Positions 1 through 11,300 of a stretch of DNA of 17,124 bases are shown here, piece after piece. The first letter of the stretch is position 1. The number at the start of each line of letters is the position of its first letter. The DNA is from JAGQUL01 sp039811765 (GTDB lineage Bacteria > Actinomycetota > Thermoleophilia > Gaiellales > SKUG01), in NCBI GenBank assembly GCA_039811765.1, contig JBDHZF010000055.1:1-17124 (forward strand), written 5' to 3'. Both the position numbers and the translations under genes were made by a program. The notes under the pieces are model-generated. The model searched no databases and was not told where the DNA came from. It worked only from the letters and a program-made list of their open reading frames with translations.

Positions 1-134
1 AATGCCTCCCGGCCAGCGCCAAGAGCAAAGGCAACGAAGGCAACGCCAGCAACCCACGGCAGTACCTCCGTTCGCCATGAGGGGTAGCTCGTTTCCCACG
101 GATGGATGTCTGGAAGAAACCTAGGAATCATCAT
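1..134 (-). CDS. Partial membrane immunity-like protein (partner of orphan toxin 1)
   Basis: The gene runs off the left edge; 44 codons are visible, starting ATG ATG one base after the TGA of orphan toxin 1. The visible product has a short polar N-terminus (PRFLPDIHPWETSYPSW) followed by a hydrophobic stretch, VLPWVAGVAFVAFALGAG, that reads as the start of a membrane helix. Position directly behind an Rhs toxin module is where cognate immunity genes lie in polymorphic toxin systems, and a membrane-bound immunity protein would suit the glycine-rich, probably membrane-acting toxin upstream. Function is inferred from context only; the family is not recognised and the 3' end (with any tail box) lies outside the window. 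Either of the two ATGs may be the start. Confidence 0.55.
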   Translation of the reverse strand, partial: MMIPRFLPDIHPWETSYPSWRTEVLPWVAGVAFVAFALGAGREA

Positions 135-135
135 C

Positions 136-1212
136 TCACCCACATGCGATTGCTGGCACTCCGGCGGCATCACAGATCCAAGAACCAGTGGCCCTCTTCA
201 TCCGATCGTCGGCGGTGACCACAGAGTTCACCGTCCGGTCTACATAAGCATTGGTCACATCCGGACCATAGATAGCGGTCGCCGTTCCGGTGATGGCACC
301 ACACCCCCAAGCAACGGGGTTCTCCGGCCCGCCGCATACCGCCACACCGGTTGCGCCCATCGCCGCAGTTGCGGACCAGTTGACGCCAGCACGGACCGCG
401 CCCCGTGTCTTGCAGCCGGCTTCACCTGTCGAGCCATCGTGACAGGTGTTGTATACGTCAATTCCCGCTCCGATCGGCGCTGCTGCCTTTCCGATTATGC
501 GTAGCCCGCGAGCGCGAGCAAGTGCATCAAATGTACGGTTGCCAGCAGTCATGTCAATCGGGTGGGTTGGTCCTGCATTGATGAACTTCGTCCACGTACG
601 GGCCTCGAAAACATGCCCTGCACCTGTGAGCACGGTTCCGCCAATCATCACAGGCATCCCATCTACCGTCCCCAGCGCCGCACTAGCCCGTTGCTGCTCC
701 GACACTCCTCGAACCGGCGTTAGTTGCGAGCTGACCATCACCACCGAAGGCGAGGTCACGGACACCGGGCCTACCGAACCGGTCGGCAAGATCGACCGTA
801 CCGGCGTCGGTGACGTGTCCCCCGTGGCTGCCTTCACCGTCGTATCCACCACCGCCGCGATCTTCTCGTCAATCGTCGTGCACAGCTTGAAGAAGCACAC
901 CTTGTGCCCGTCGAGGTCCACACCTGCCACCGGATTCCCGCCCGCGTACGCGTGCCGATCCCGCGTGCTTGAGCCCAGTGACAACCCGAGGTCAGCCCAT
1001 GGGTCTTGGTATTGGTCGGTCTGGATTGACACGATCCGGAATCGTCTTCGGAGCGTGGGATTCGCTGTCAGTGACATGCCTCCGGACTCCGTCCGGACTC
1101 CGATGGCTGCGGGAGCAGCGGCACGATGCGTGTTGACGCGCATGGGTGCGTGGGTTCGGGCGTTTCTCCGAACTCCGCCCGGTCTCCGATGCTGTGTTGG
1201 CGCGAGCGTCAC
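136..1212 (-). CDS. Orphan Rhs C-terminal toxin module 1 (glycine-rich, predicted membrane-acting)
   Basis: This is a 358-codon frame that lacks the Rhs core but keeps the 40-residue Rhs junction (TDQYQDPWADL ... RDRHAYAGGNPV ... DLDGH, residues 64-103), followed by 255 residues of unique toxin region. The C-terminal half is rich in Gly and Ala with the pattern GAGIDVY-x4-HDG, then several short hydrophobic runs and paired cysteines (C-FFKL-C just after the junction, C-x9-C, C-x10-C, and C-x8-C at the end). The pattern recurs in orphan toxin 3 and suggests a pore-forming or membrane-inserting toxin (inference). The true start is uncertain: the GTG at 1212 gives the longest frame, while ATGs at 1143 and 1077 are also possible, and no clear secretion signal precedes the junction. 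It may be a silent donor cassette rather than an expressed gene. Confidence 0.75.
   Translation of the reverse strand: MTLAPTQHRRPGGVRRNARTHAPMRVNTHRAAAPAAIGVRTESGGMSLTANPTLRRRFRIVSIQTDQYQDPWADLGLSLGSSTRDRHAYAGGNPVAGVDLDGHKVCFFKLCTTIDEKIAAVVDTTVKAATGDTSPTPVRSILPTGSVGPVSVTSPSVVMVSSQLTPVRGVSEQQRASAALGTVDGMPVMIGGTVLTGAGHVFEARTWTKFINAGPTHPIDMTAGNRTFDALARARGLRIIGKAAAPIGAGIDVYNTCHDGSTGEAGCKTRGAVRAGVNWSATAAMGATGVAVCGGPENPVAWGCGAITGTATAIYGPDVTNAYVDRTVNSVVTADDRMKRATGSWICDAAGVPAIACG
904..1023 (-). repeat. 120-nt Rhs junction repeat, copy 1 (orphan 1)
   Basis: Encodes QTDQYQDPWADL through DLDGH. It is exactly 40 codons long, like the copies at 3149-3268, 13461-13580 and 15751-15870, and is highly similar to them at the nucleotide level. 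The toxin-specific sequence starts immediately after the His codon. This is the segment through which homologous exchange of toxin tips could occur. The sub-type is QDPWADL, shared with orphan 3. Confidence 0.9.
1081..1102 (+). repeat. Perfect 11-bp tandem duplication (tccggactccg x2)
   Basis: Two identical 11-bp units abut within the leader of orphan toxin 1, upstream of the Rhs junction. Orphans 2 and 3 have imperfect 11-bp tandem units at a comparable place in their leaders (13264-13285, 15587-15608), with a different sequence. It could be a recombinase or regulator site, or a simple duplication. Confidence 0.5.
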
Positions 1213-1342
1213 GAGTGGCTTCTACCCCGCGTGATGTCATGCAAAGACCGGGGCGGATGCGCTGCAAAGTTCACCGGGATGGATGCGCGCACCCCCCGTA
1301 AAACCGGCCATTATGCAGGCCATTTTGATGTTTGAGTATGCC

Positions 1343-1371
1343 TTGACCGGGGGTCTGCTCGTGGCTACGTT
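1343..1371 (+). promoter_or_regulatory. Possible sigma70-type promoter before the recombinase remnant
   Basis: TTGACC (1343-1348) and TACGTT (1366-1371) are separated by 17 bp, about 60 bp upstream of the serine recombinase start codon. The -35 match is good and the -10 match is weak. The rest of the spacer 1213-1424 shows no gene. Confidence 0.25.
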
Positions 1372-1430
1372 GGGCGGCATCGACTCGCTTACGGTCGTAT
1401 GCGAGTTGCCCCGATGAATGGAGGATGCCG

Positions 1431-1489
1431 ATGAGCACCACCCCGATGCCGCGTGTGATCGCGTACTGCCGTGTCTCGACCGGTGAGCA
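1431..1489 (+). pseudogene. 5' fragment of a serine recombinase gene
   Basis: An ATG at 1431 is preceded by GGAGG with a 6-nt gap and encodes MSTTPMPRVIAYCRVSTGEQ. The segment IAYCRVSTGEQ is the N-terminal strand and catalytic-serine motif of the resolvase/invertase family. After about 20 codons the resolvase similarity stops and the frame turns into low-complexity Pro/Arg sequence, while a tyrosine recombinase begins in another frame. The gene is therefore cut right behind its catalytic serine and cannot be active. The intact serine recombinase at 14821 starts with a similar motif (VLYTRVSTDKQ) but is not identical. Confidence 0.75.
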
Positions 1490-2055
1490 ACCACCGGCTC
1501 CTCGACGCCACCCGCGACGTACCCGAACGCGCGCTCGTACGCGTCCTCACCGAAGCAGGACTACGCCGTGGCGAGGCGATCGAGCTGCGCATCGGCGACC
1601 TGCTCCTCGACGACGGCCTCATCCACATCCAACGCCGCGCCTACCGCTGCTCGGACGGAACGACTGACATCGACACCCCCAAGTCGCGTCAGGCCCGCTA
1701 CGCCGCCGTGAACACCTCACCGGTAGCCGAACTGCGAGAAGCCATCACAGGCCGGGAGAACCGCCCTGACGCGCCCGTCTGGACACGCTGCAACAAGTAC
1801 ACCGACGGGAAGGCCAAGCCGCTCACCGGAGCGGCGCTCTACAAGATCCTCCGACGCCTCTCACGACACACCGGCCTCGACGTATCACCCCACATGCTCC
1901 GCGCCACCGGAGCCAGCCTCGCCGTCGCAGCAGGCGTCCCCGAACACATCGCCGCACGACAACTCGGACACGCGAGGGTGGACACGACGAGGAAGCACTA
2001 CCTACGCCTCCCCATCATCGAACCGCTCCGACAGATCGGGGCGGTGTTCGAGTGA
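1487..2055 (+). pseudogene. Tyrosine recombinase, C-terminal catalytic part, N-terminus lost
   Basis: The reading frame (open from a GTG at 1471, ending at 2055) gives about 189 residues of a tyrosine recombinase catalytic domain. Counting from the GTG, the expected residues are present: Arg32 with Glu35 (GLRRGEA), Lys71 (TPKSRQ, beta-hairpin lysine), His141-x-x-Arg144 (HMLRATGAS), His167 (QLGHARVDTT) and nucleophile Tyr177 (RKHYLRLP). The N-terminal DNA-binding domain is absent and is replaced by the start of a serine recombinase in a different frame, so the gene is a deletion chimera. A shortened product from the GTG at 1471 cannot be excluded. Its last 54 nt overlap, on the opposite strand, the end of the immunity-like gene at 2002; that segment recurs at 14726 and 16944. 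Confidence 0.8.
1993..2055 (-). repeat. 63-bp cassette tail box, copy A
   Basis: On the minus strand this is the 3' end of the immunity-like gene (LEHRPDLSERFDDGEA, stop); on the plus strand it is the 3' end of the tyrosine recombinase (HYLRLPIIEPLRQIGAVFE, stop). It aligns without gaps over 63 bp with 14726-14788 and over 62 bp with 16944-17005. The most constant parts are the centre (CGGAGnGGTTCGA) and the end (CGTAGGTAGTGCT). Confidence 0.85.
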
Positions 2056-2307
2056 AGGCAACGGATGAATAAGAGCCGATTCTCCGCGAATTGGGCTGTC
2101 ATAGTGAACCTGAAAATCAGCACCAAGTTCGCCAACCACGCGCTTCCAGAGTTGCTCACCGCGCTTGTCGTGATCGATTACGCGGGGATCGCGTTCATCA
2201 AGATAAGCGTCCCATCGATTCAGAAGCGATGCGTACTCCGTTGCCCACTCATCGAGAGCCTTGGCGAGCGTCGAGGACAACGGGTACGAGGACGTGTCTT
2301 GATTCAA
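2002..2307 (-). CDS. Immunity-like protein for the full-length Rhs toxin
   Basis: A TTG at 2307, with GGGAG about 7 nt upstream, gives a 101-residue acidic soluble protein. A GTG at 2388 in the same frame would overlap the Rhs stop and add 27 residues, but lacks equal support. Residues 8-60 look helical and rich in Trp, Glu and Asp (ALDEWATEYASLLNRWDAYL). No signal peptide or membrane segment is seen. Position, 64 bp behind the Rhs stop on the same strand, is that of a cognate immunity gene protecting the producer. The last 17 residues come from the tail box shared with two other, otherwise unrelated immunity-like genes here. The family is not recognised; function is inferred from position. 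Confidence 0.65.
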   Translation of the reverse strand: MNQDTSSYPLSSTLAKALDEWATEYASLLNRWDAYLDERDPRVIDHDKRGEQLWKRVVGELGADFQVHYDSPIRGESALIHPLPSLEHRPDLSERFDDGEA

Positions 2308-2371
2308 TCCATGCTCCCAGATGGGTGATGAACCGACATCAGCACCGATGTGGATTGACCGGTTGGGTTGG

Positions 2372-5300
2372 CTAGCCGTATCGCGCACTCAAGATCCTTC
2401 CGTCGTCAGTCACCACAAGGACCGTCCTGCCAGATGTACCGGACCCCGAGTACGCTACTTGGCCGATCCCTGCGTTACTCCAAGATCCCGCTCTGACTAC
2501 TTCATCTATTTCAGCCCCGAGCGGCACGGCACGGCTGGGAAACTTGACTTGGGTGTTTATGGCGTGACTGGTCCAACCAAGTCCACCTGCCGTTGATGTC
2601 CCGTAGTTCAGCCCGTAGGCACTTCGCCACGCTGGATTGTTGATCCGTTCCGTTCCATAGAGCAACCGCGTTCCCGATGCTGCATCTGTGGCTGCCGCTC
2701 GGCCGGATGTCGTAACGGCTACCTCAGGGAGAGTTGCTCGGTACGCTGCGGTCGCGCCCCGCGAAAGCCCCAACGAAAACACGAAAGCACCAACACGGCC
2801 GGCATCCGCAGTCGCAGACCAGAAGTCATCGTTGTCGGCATAGTTCGTGCCCGTGATGCGTTGCCCCCATCGCTGGAAGAAGTTCCCTTGAACCGGTGGC
2901 GAGGCAGAAGCGTTAGGCGGCGAGGATGTCGTGTGGCTCGCAAGTTCTTCGGGGACAATCAGTACCGTTGGGGCCGTCGAGTTGCACACGATCGACGAAC
3001 AGGCGTGCGAGGAACTCCACTGGCCCTGCGCTATGGCGGAACTCGTCGTAGCCATCATCTTCGGCGCGAGCTGCGTGAAGAACACCCGATCCGCCTTCTG
3101 CTGGCTCGCGGCGCAGGACTTACTGCCGCCACAATCCACGGCAGGCCGATGCCCATCCACATCCACCATTCCTACGGGGTTTCCACCCGCGTATGCATGC
3201 CGATCGCGGGTGCTGGGATCGAGTGACAGGCCGAGGTCTTGCCATGGGTCGGTGTATTGGTCGGTCTGCAGCCAGGTGCGGAGTGCGGCGTCGTAGTCGC
3301 GGGCGTGGTGGTTGGTGGTGTCGGCGTCGGGGCGGGTGTGCATGCCGGTGTAGCCGATGACGTTCTGGTCGTGCTCAGCTGTGGTGCCGGAGGAGAGGTT
3401 GTACTTGGTGTCGGGTTTGTTGTAGGCGGCGCCGAAGGTGTCGTAGTCGAACGTGGCGGTGAGTCGTGCGGCGGCGCTGCCGTCGATGGTCATGCGGGTG
3501 CTGTTTTGCAGGTCTGCGATCAGGTATCGGGTGCGGGTGTCGCGTCGTTCGCCGACGACGGTCCCGTCGACGCCGCGCAGCGTCCATCGCGATTGGACGT
3601 CGCCGCGTGCGCCCAGGTCGACTTCGTTGACGGGGTCCTCGTCGGCGCCGGCGTAGTAGCGGCGTTCCACCCACGACACCGGATCGGACCCGTCGTCCGG
3701 ATGCGAATCCTCCGACCGAGTCGACTGGAACTGTCGTCCAAGCGCGTCGTAGGACGCCCGCTCCGACATGACGCGACCCGTGCGTGAGAACACGAGCACG
3801 AGCCGATGTGCGCGTTGCACGCTGTGCGTGAAGCGCTCGCGCTCGCGATCGGTCGGCTCCTGTTTGCTCCATCCCTTCGGACACGACCGCAGCGCACGCA
3901 GCGCGGCTGGCGCGATCGCGACCGCGCCGCCGCTGCGCGCGGGCACGCACGCGCGCACGACCTTCACGTACTCGCGGGTGGTGGCCTGCTGCAGCTGCCC
4001 CAGGCGCGAATACAGCACGTACCGCTCCGACACGTGCGCGTCCACGTCGCGATCGACACCCGCGTACGAATCCGACAACACCAGCTGCCCACGCGGCCCC
4101 GCCACGCTCCCGACGCGCTCGCCACGCCCCGTGCGCCCGTTGCCGTAGTACAGATGCGTGCGCGCGAGCGGCACGCCAACCATCGACGTCGCGTCATGCG
4201 CGGTGGCAAGCATCACCCCACGCATGCGCGCGTCGTTGCCGTACACGTACCGATCCAGCACCACACGCGCACTCGCGTTCTTCTTCGTCGCGACGCCGAC
4301 CGCGGTGATCGCCTCCAGCCGCGCATGCGGATCGTACGTGTACTCGCGACGCGGATTGCCACCGCCGAGCTTGTCCGACTCCACACGACCCTGCGGATCG
4401 TACGCCCACTGCCGAACACGCGACCGAAGCTCGCTGTAGGACCCATCGCTCATCACCAACGCCGCCCGCTCCGCAACCCGCCGCGCATTGCCCGCAACAT
4501 CCCGCACCACCGACTGACCCGCGATCCGCTCACGCCCGCCCGACGCGCCCACCCGATACGTCTCGAAACTCGACACCAATCCAGCCGCGTCCAGCGAGTA
4601 CTCGGTGCCCGCGATCACCTCGCGCGCCGCGTCGCCCACCGGACGTCGCGCCTGCAACCGCTCGACACGCCGAACCGACCCGTCCAGGTCGTACGCATAC
4701 CGCACGCCGACGAAGTTCTCCTTCGCTTGGTCGTTGCGAAGCCTGATGTCGCTCACCATCCCGACCGACGGATCGACCACCCCGGCGCGCGGCTCCAGAT
4801 CGCCGTACGACAACTTCTGCGAGTACCCGCTCTCGAAGCGCGTCTGAACGAGCCGCATCCGATCGTCGTACTCGTAATGAACATCGTGGCCGAACATGTC
4901 GCGCGCCTCGAGCGGCTCGCCCGTGTTCGAGCGCCGCGAATACTCGATGGTGTTGCCGCACTGGCTGACCGACGCCAACTGCCCGTTCTCGTCCCACGAC
5001 CACTTCACGTCCGAGCCGCGCAGCTTCGTGAGCTTCATCTTGCGCGCCGTGTCCACCCACCGCGAGCGATCGGTGTCCGTGAACGCGCTCCACCGAATCT
5101 TCTGCGGCCCCTTGACCTGCGCTTGCCACGTGTCGACTTGGTACACCCACGTCGGATCGTCGGGATCCTCGCCCGCGGACGGCTGGCGCACGCACGCACC
5201 ACGCGCGTACATCACGCCTGGCTCGTACTTCGGCACCGACGCCGGCTCCGTGCGCTTGCTGGCGTCGTCGTACCACGAGTAGCGCTGCACGGCCTCCCAC

Positions 5301-8300
5301 TCGCGGCCCGGCCCCGACTTCGCGCCGTGCTCCACACGCTCGACCATGTTCCCACGCCCGTCGTACGCCCACGACACACGATTGTCGTGCGCCACGTCGT
5401 CCTTCTCCACGAGCGAACCATCGTCCCCGTACGCAAACCGCGTCACGAACCCGGACTCCTCCGCATCCGGCGCATTCGCCGCGGGATGCGACAACATCGG
5501 CAACGTCACGAGCGACACCTCGCCAAACGGCGTATACCGCGTAATCGAGGACACCGCGCGCCCCGCGCCATCCACCATCGCCTCGCGCTGCACACGCCCA
5601 TCGAAGTCGCGCGCATACGACGTCCAATCCGCCGCGTCGTTCACGCTCGACCGCGGACGCTCGACCCGAGCGACCTGGTTCATCGCATCGTACTCGTACG
5701 ACGTCGTGGGACGCACACGCTTCAACGACTTGCTCGAGCACGCGCCAAGCCGACGCGTCACGCACGCCATGCGCACAGGCTCGCGCACCCGCAACACCAC
5801 GCCGCCCACGCCATGATCGGTGTCGGTGACGCGCCACGCGGCGTCGCCCGCGACGCCGACGCGCTGCGCCACCGTCCGCGCGTTCGATTCCTCGTCCCAG
5901 ATCGTCTGCGTCACGCGCCCGCCCGGACGCTGCTGCCACGCGAGCCGCCCCGCGGCGTCGTACAAGCTACGGGTCGCGTGCCCCTGCAGCGGCGTGTCTG
6001 GGCAGTCGCGCCGCCCCTGCGTATGCGCGTCCACCGACAGTACGACCTCGCCGAACGCGCTGTAGTACGCGCACGAATGCAGCCCGGATCCGTCGATCGT
6101 CTCGGCCGGCCGGCCAGCGTCGTCGTAGACGGTGGTCGTGGTGTAGTCGTCGCCTTGCGCGGTCGCGACGCCGCGCGGCTCCACGACCCGGACCACGTCG
6201 CCCGCCCGCGAATACGTCGTCGCGGCGACCCGCGGACGATCCTCGTCGGAATTCGACAGCAACCGCGAGGTGGTCACGCGATCCAACCGGTCGTACGTCG
6301 TGTCCGCGGCCGCGCCCGACTCGTCGGTGGCGAGCCCCGGGGCCCGAACGCCCGGCTCGACGATTCCGCTCGAGCCGTCGTCGTCGCAGTCCGTGGACGC
6401 GTCGCCGCCGCGCTCGTACACCGCGTCGACCGTGCTCAAGCGGAGATTGTCGTTCGCGTCGTACTCGTACACCGACACTCGTCGCAGCCGCGTGCCGTCC
6501 GGGCGCGTTCGGTACGGCGTCGTCTCGCGCACGAGCCGCCCCCACGAGTCGTAGGACATCGTCACGTACCGATTGCCGTAGGCGCGCGGACCGCGTCGAT
6601 CGCGCACGCACGTCACCTGCGCGTGGGTGTCGCGCTGCGTCTCGACGTGCGGCAGCTTCTCCAGGTCGCCGCTCGATTCGTCGTCGCGCGCGGGCTGCGC
6701 TTGCGCGTCCGCGGTCTTCGACGAGATGCGCGACGTCACCCGTTGCGGCTCGCCATAGGCGTCGTACTGCCACATCAGCTGGGAGGAGCCGTTCGGATAG
6801 TCGATCCGATACACCCGTCCGGACGGGAAGTACGTGTAGGTCGTGTCGGATCGCTGGTCGCCGCTGCCGAACGGCGCGTGCACGCCGACGACGCGACCCG
6901 CGGCGACGTCGTACTTCGTCACGCGACGACCAGGCGATTCGACGGATTTCAAGTTCTGCACGAACCCGTCCACGGGCACCGTCCATGCAGGGCCTCCATC
7001 GCGGATCGCGCCGTGACCGCCCCACTCGAAGGTCGTGACGGCGCGCTGCACGCGCGAATCGCCTTCCAACGCGGGCGACGGAAGCCGCGTCTGGGATTGA
7101 TCGACCTCGCTCGACTCGACGCGACCGGTCGCGCGCGCGATCCGAACGACGTCCGTCGACGTTCGAGCCGATTCGTACGACACTCGCACGCGACGCTCGT
7201 CCTTCGCCGTGCCGTGTTCGTTCACCACCTGGCCATCGGCTCGAACGATCACGTCGGTCACGGGCTTGCCCGCCTCGGTGACGTGGACCGACCCCGGCAC
7301 GGGCGGGCCGTTGAGCAGCATCGACGGCGCGGCGCCCACCAATCGAACGGTCTCGCTGCGCACCGCGTCCACGCGCTGCGTGGTGGTGACGGTGCGCTTG
7401 TCGGCGGTGTCGGATCGATCGATGCTCGTGACCAATCCGGATGGTTCGGTGATCTCGGTCACCAACCCGAAATTCGGGTCCGCGAGCCCGGCCACGAATC
7501 CGTACGTCGTTCGCCGTCCTTGTTGATCCTCGATGGAGTTCACGCCTGCCAAGCGACCCGCGTCGGTGACCTTGTACGAGTACGCGACTCCCAGTCCGTC
7601 GCCGGCATGCACGTCCTCGCGGTTCTGGACGCGCCACACTCGGGGATTCGCCCACTCCTGATTGCCGAGGTCGGGAACGCGATACGAGAATCGGGTCGCA
7701 TGCTTTCGATAGTCGGTGATGGATTCGACCAGCGTGCGATCGGTGAACCAGCTGGCGGGATCCAGCAGCGACGCGGCGTAGCCGATCTCGACGCGTCGGC
7801 TCGCGCCATCGCCCGCTGTGTCCACGACCGCCGAAACGGCGGGCAACTGTTCCGAACCGACGTTTGCGTACTGGAGTTCGACGGTTCGGTCCTGCGCCGG
7901 CACGCCGCTCGAGCGAACGAGCGAGCGAAGCTGCCCACTCGCCGCGTACGACAGCGTCCATGTTCGACCCCCACCGAAGTCCACGGTTCGAAGCCGTCGA
8001 TCCACGCTCGCGTACGTCGTCGCGTCGCTGGCGGGAGTCGTGCATGCCGAACCATCGGGGTTCGCCGCGCCGAGCGCGTTCGTCTTCACGTCGTACACGA
8101 CGCCGACGCAGTCGTAGTCGAACCGAACGCGCGTGCCGAACCGATCGCTCATCATCACGAGCGGCGCCATGCGACTGGTCTGCGGACCATGCGAGTCCAC
8201 GAACCAATACGTCATCCCGTCCGAGTCCACCAACTCGTAGTCGTGGTGCACGCCAGCGACGTCGGCCTCGGCGCGCCGCAGTCGGTACGGAAAGTCCGGC

Positions 8301-11300
8301 GGCGAATCGAACTCGATGCCGTCGCGAGTGGCGAACGCGTGCCTCGTTCCGTCGCCGTCCACCAACAACGCCGCTTTGTCGGCGATGCGAAGCGACCCTT
8401 CGGGAGCGCCGAACTCGCCGATGCTCACGTGCCACTGCGAGCCGACCACCCCGCTCTCGGCGATCTGCTCGTCGTCCGCGAATTGCTGCGAGTTGTAGAC
8501 AAGCGACGCGGCGACGTCGTAGCCGGCGAGTTGCTCGCCCAGCAAAGTTCGCGTGAGCACGTGATTGCCCACCGCCACGTTCACGTGCGACGTGAATCCG
8601 CCGCCCAGCGGCATGTCCTGGTACGTCCACTGAGGTTCCAACCCGAGCAGTTGCGGCTGCGTCGGCCGGTGCGTGCCGTCGATCGGATCGGTGCGCTCGT
8701 CCGGCACGCCGATCCTTGCGATCTCGTCCGCGCCCTGGGTCGTGCACTTGAGCGTGGCGGGCGACACGCGAAACTCCGCTGCCGCGCTGAAGGGAGTGAA
8801 CGTGTCGTAGGCCTCGACTACGTCTTGCTCGCGGTTGTCGACGCGTCCGATGCGCCCGACGAAGCGCCACGCGCTGGCCGAGGTCGCGCGTCGTTCGATG
8901 ATCCACGCGCGCGTGCTCGCGTGCAGGTCCGACTGCTTCGGGATCGTCACGTACAACCGCGTACCGGCCGCGGTCTCCCCCAATCCCAGCTTGCGCACCG
9001 TGAGCTTGCGTGCGCGCCACGAATCGCGCCACCCTGGTCGCGACGGCCAGATCGTCGTGTCGGCGCACACCTCCACGCTGCCGGTCCGCGACTCGTGCGG
9101 CCCGTCGGTCGCGAGCCCGCGAACGTCGTACCACCCGGACGTCGGATACGTCAGCGAGAAGGGGCGCTCGCCCGGGTTCTGGTCCTCGACGTCGTCGACC
9201 GTGGCCCACTCGCCCGGCGCCTGCACGTCGTGCTTGCGCTGCTGCACGCCGACCACGTCGATCTTGTCGGTGCCGATCTCCTCGGTCGCGTCCAGCTTCA
9301 CCGCCACGGCCGCGCCGGGGTCGCGAACCTCGGCGACCTCGCCGCGGTCGAGGTTCGGTTGCTGCATCGAGAGCCCCGGCGGGGTGGTGTCCACGCGCAG
9401 GTACTGGTAGTCCGACCACGCGCCCTCGTTGCCGGCGCGGTCGACGCCGCGCAGCCGGTACTGGAACTCGGTCGTGGCGGGAATCGTCCCGTCGTCCTCG
9501 ATCGTGTCGAAGCGCGCGAACGAGGTCTCCGGCGAATCCACGCGCGTCGTCGCGCCGAAATGGCCGTCCTTGAACTGCACGTACGGACCGGCGTCGTGCC
9601 GGTAGTTGACCTCGCCTTCCACCGTCGCGATGCCCGACCCGCGACGAGGATTCGACTGCTCGCCCACGTCGCGAAGCCGATCCCAGGTGACGTCGACCGC
9701 GCTGACCGCGTCCACGATCAACCCCGGCGACGCGTTGCCGCCCGACACGTTCTGCGGCCTCGGCGGCGCGACGGAGTCGTACAGGAAGAATTGCTGCGGG
9801 GAGAATGCGTCGTTGCCCGCGTAGTCGCTCGCCCACGTCCAGTACGGATTGAGGCCCTCCACCGGCGCCTCGGTACGGTCCAGGTGCACGTCGGCGAAGT
9901 CCGGAACCGAGGGGGACGCCGGGCACGGCTGCATCCCGGCAGCCCAATCGCCGAGCGATTCGCACGCGCTGTAGCGACCCCGCACGTCGCCCCGCTCGCC
10001 GTCCGCGCGCGCGAACGCGAATCCCCTGTACATGACGCCCGATCGAGCGTCCGACGCGTGGAGCCCGAACGAGACTCGCGAACCGGCGCGATACCACGTC
10101 GCCTCGTCGTATCCCGTGGAATCGGCGAGCCGCCAATTGTTCGGCGACCCCACGACGCCTACCACGTTCTGGATCGAATCCGCCGTCGCGGTCGCCATGG
10201 TCGACACCGTCGGCGGATCCTCGTCGCGCAACGTGAACACCACCTCCGCACGCTGCGCTCCGGTGTCGGGATCGGCGCGCTGGTTCATCCAGCAGCGAAT
10301 GTCCTCCGCGTCGACCGTCGTTACGCTTTCCGCGCCGATTCGCTCCAGCCGCATGTCGAACGACTTGAGCGTCTCGCCCGCCGGAACCGACAGCGTGTCG
10401 TTGAACGTGACGCCCTCGTTGTCATTGCCGACGGAGTGCGCGGGTCCGTCGACCGAGCCGCCGGACATGAACGTCAACCGCGGTCGGCACGCGAACGACG
10501 GACCCGCCGCGACCTTGTCGCGAACGGTCGCCCGAACCCGCACGGACACCACCGACCACTCGCTCGGATCCGGAACGCTCCAGCGAAGCGTCCCCACCGC
10601 GCTCGCGCCGAACTCGGCCCCCGCGGCATTGCCGATCGACGGCCCCCACGCACCGTCGTTGGCGCGGATCACGTACCGCGCGGGGAACGCGCTCTCCAAC
10701 GAGTACTTGGCGATCGGCTCATCGACGCGCTGACTGCAGGGCACCGAGTCGGCGTCTTGGCAGATCACGAACCGGTATCGCCCGACGCCGCCGCCGAACT
10801 CGTACGACGGGTCGATCGCCACTCGTCCGCTCGACGCGATTTCGTCGCCCGCGAACGCCACCGTCATCACGCTCGAGCCCGGATCGAACCCGAACTCCAC
10901 CGGCAGTTCGTTGCCGGCCTCGTCCTTCGCGTAGTCCGCGCTGATCGAGCCAACGATCTCGCCACGCTCCCACAAGCGAAGCTCGCCCCCGCGAAACGCG
11001 ATGTCCCAGTCTGCCGGCACGTCGAGCTTCCATGAACGCTCCAGCCGCTCGCTGGCGTGCGCCTCCCCGACGACGAGGTGCTGCTCCATCGATTCCGCGC
11101 CGGGAATCGTGACCACTTCCTCGACCGCGTCCGCTCCAACGGGTGTCGTGACGAGCATTCCGTCCTCGACCCGAGATCGTTGCCGAGCCGGTCCTTGCAG
11201 CGGCGTGACGCTCGCGACCTCCCCCGAGCGCGACGCGATCCGAACGACACCCGTGCGAGCGTCCACCGAGTAGTCGCGCACGACCGATTCGGAATCGTCG

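Noticed and set aside
446..1234. A 262-codon plus-strand frame opposite orphan toxin 1
   Set aside because: The opposite strand has the Rhs junction and toxin; this frame shows no domain and simply mirrors it.
5967..10136. A 1389-codon minus-strand frame overlapping the Rhs gene in another phase
   Set aside because: Arg/Ala-rich low-complexity shadow; the Rhs frame in the same place has clear YD repeats.
3806..11035. A 2409-codon open frame on the plus strand opposite the Rhs gene
   Set aside because: The product is dominated by Arg, His, Ala and Pro with no domain pattern; it is the antisense shadow of a GC-rich gene whose codon bias removes stops.
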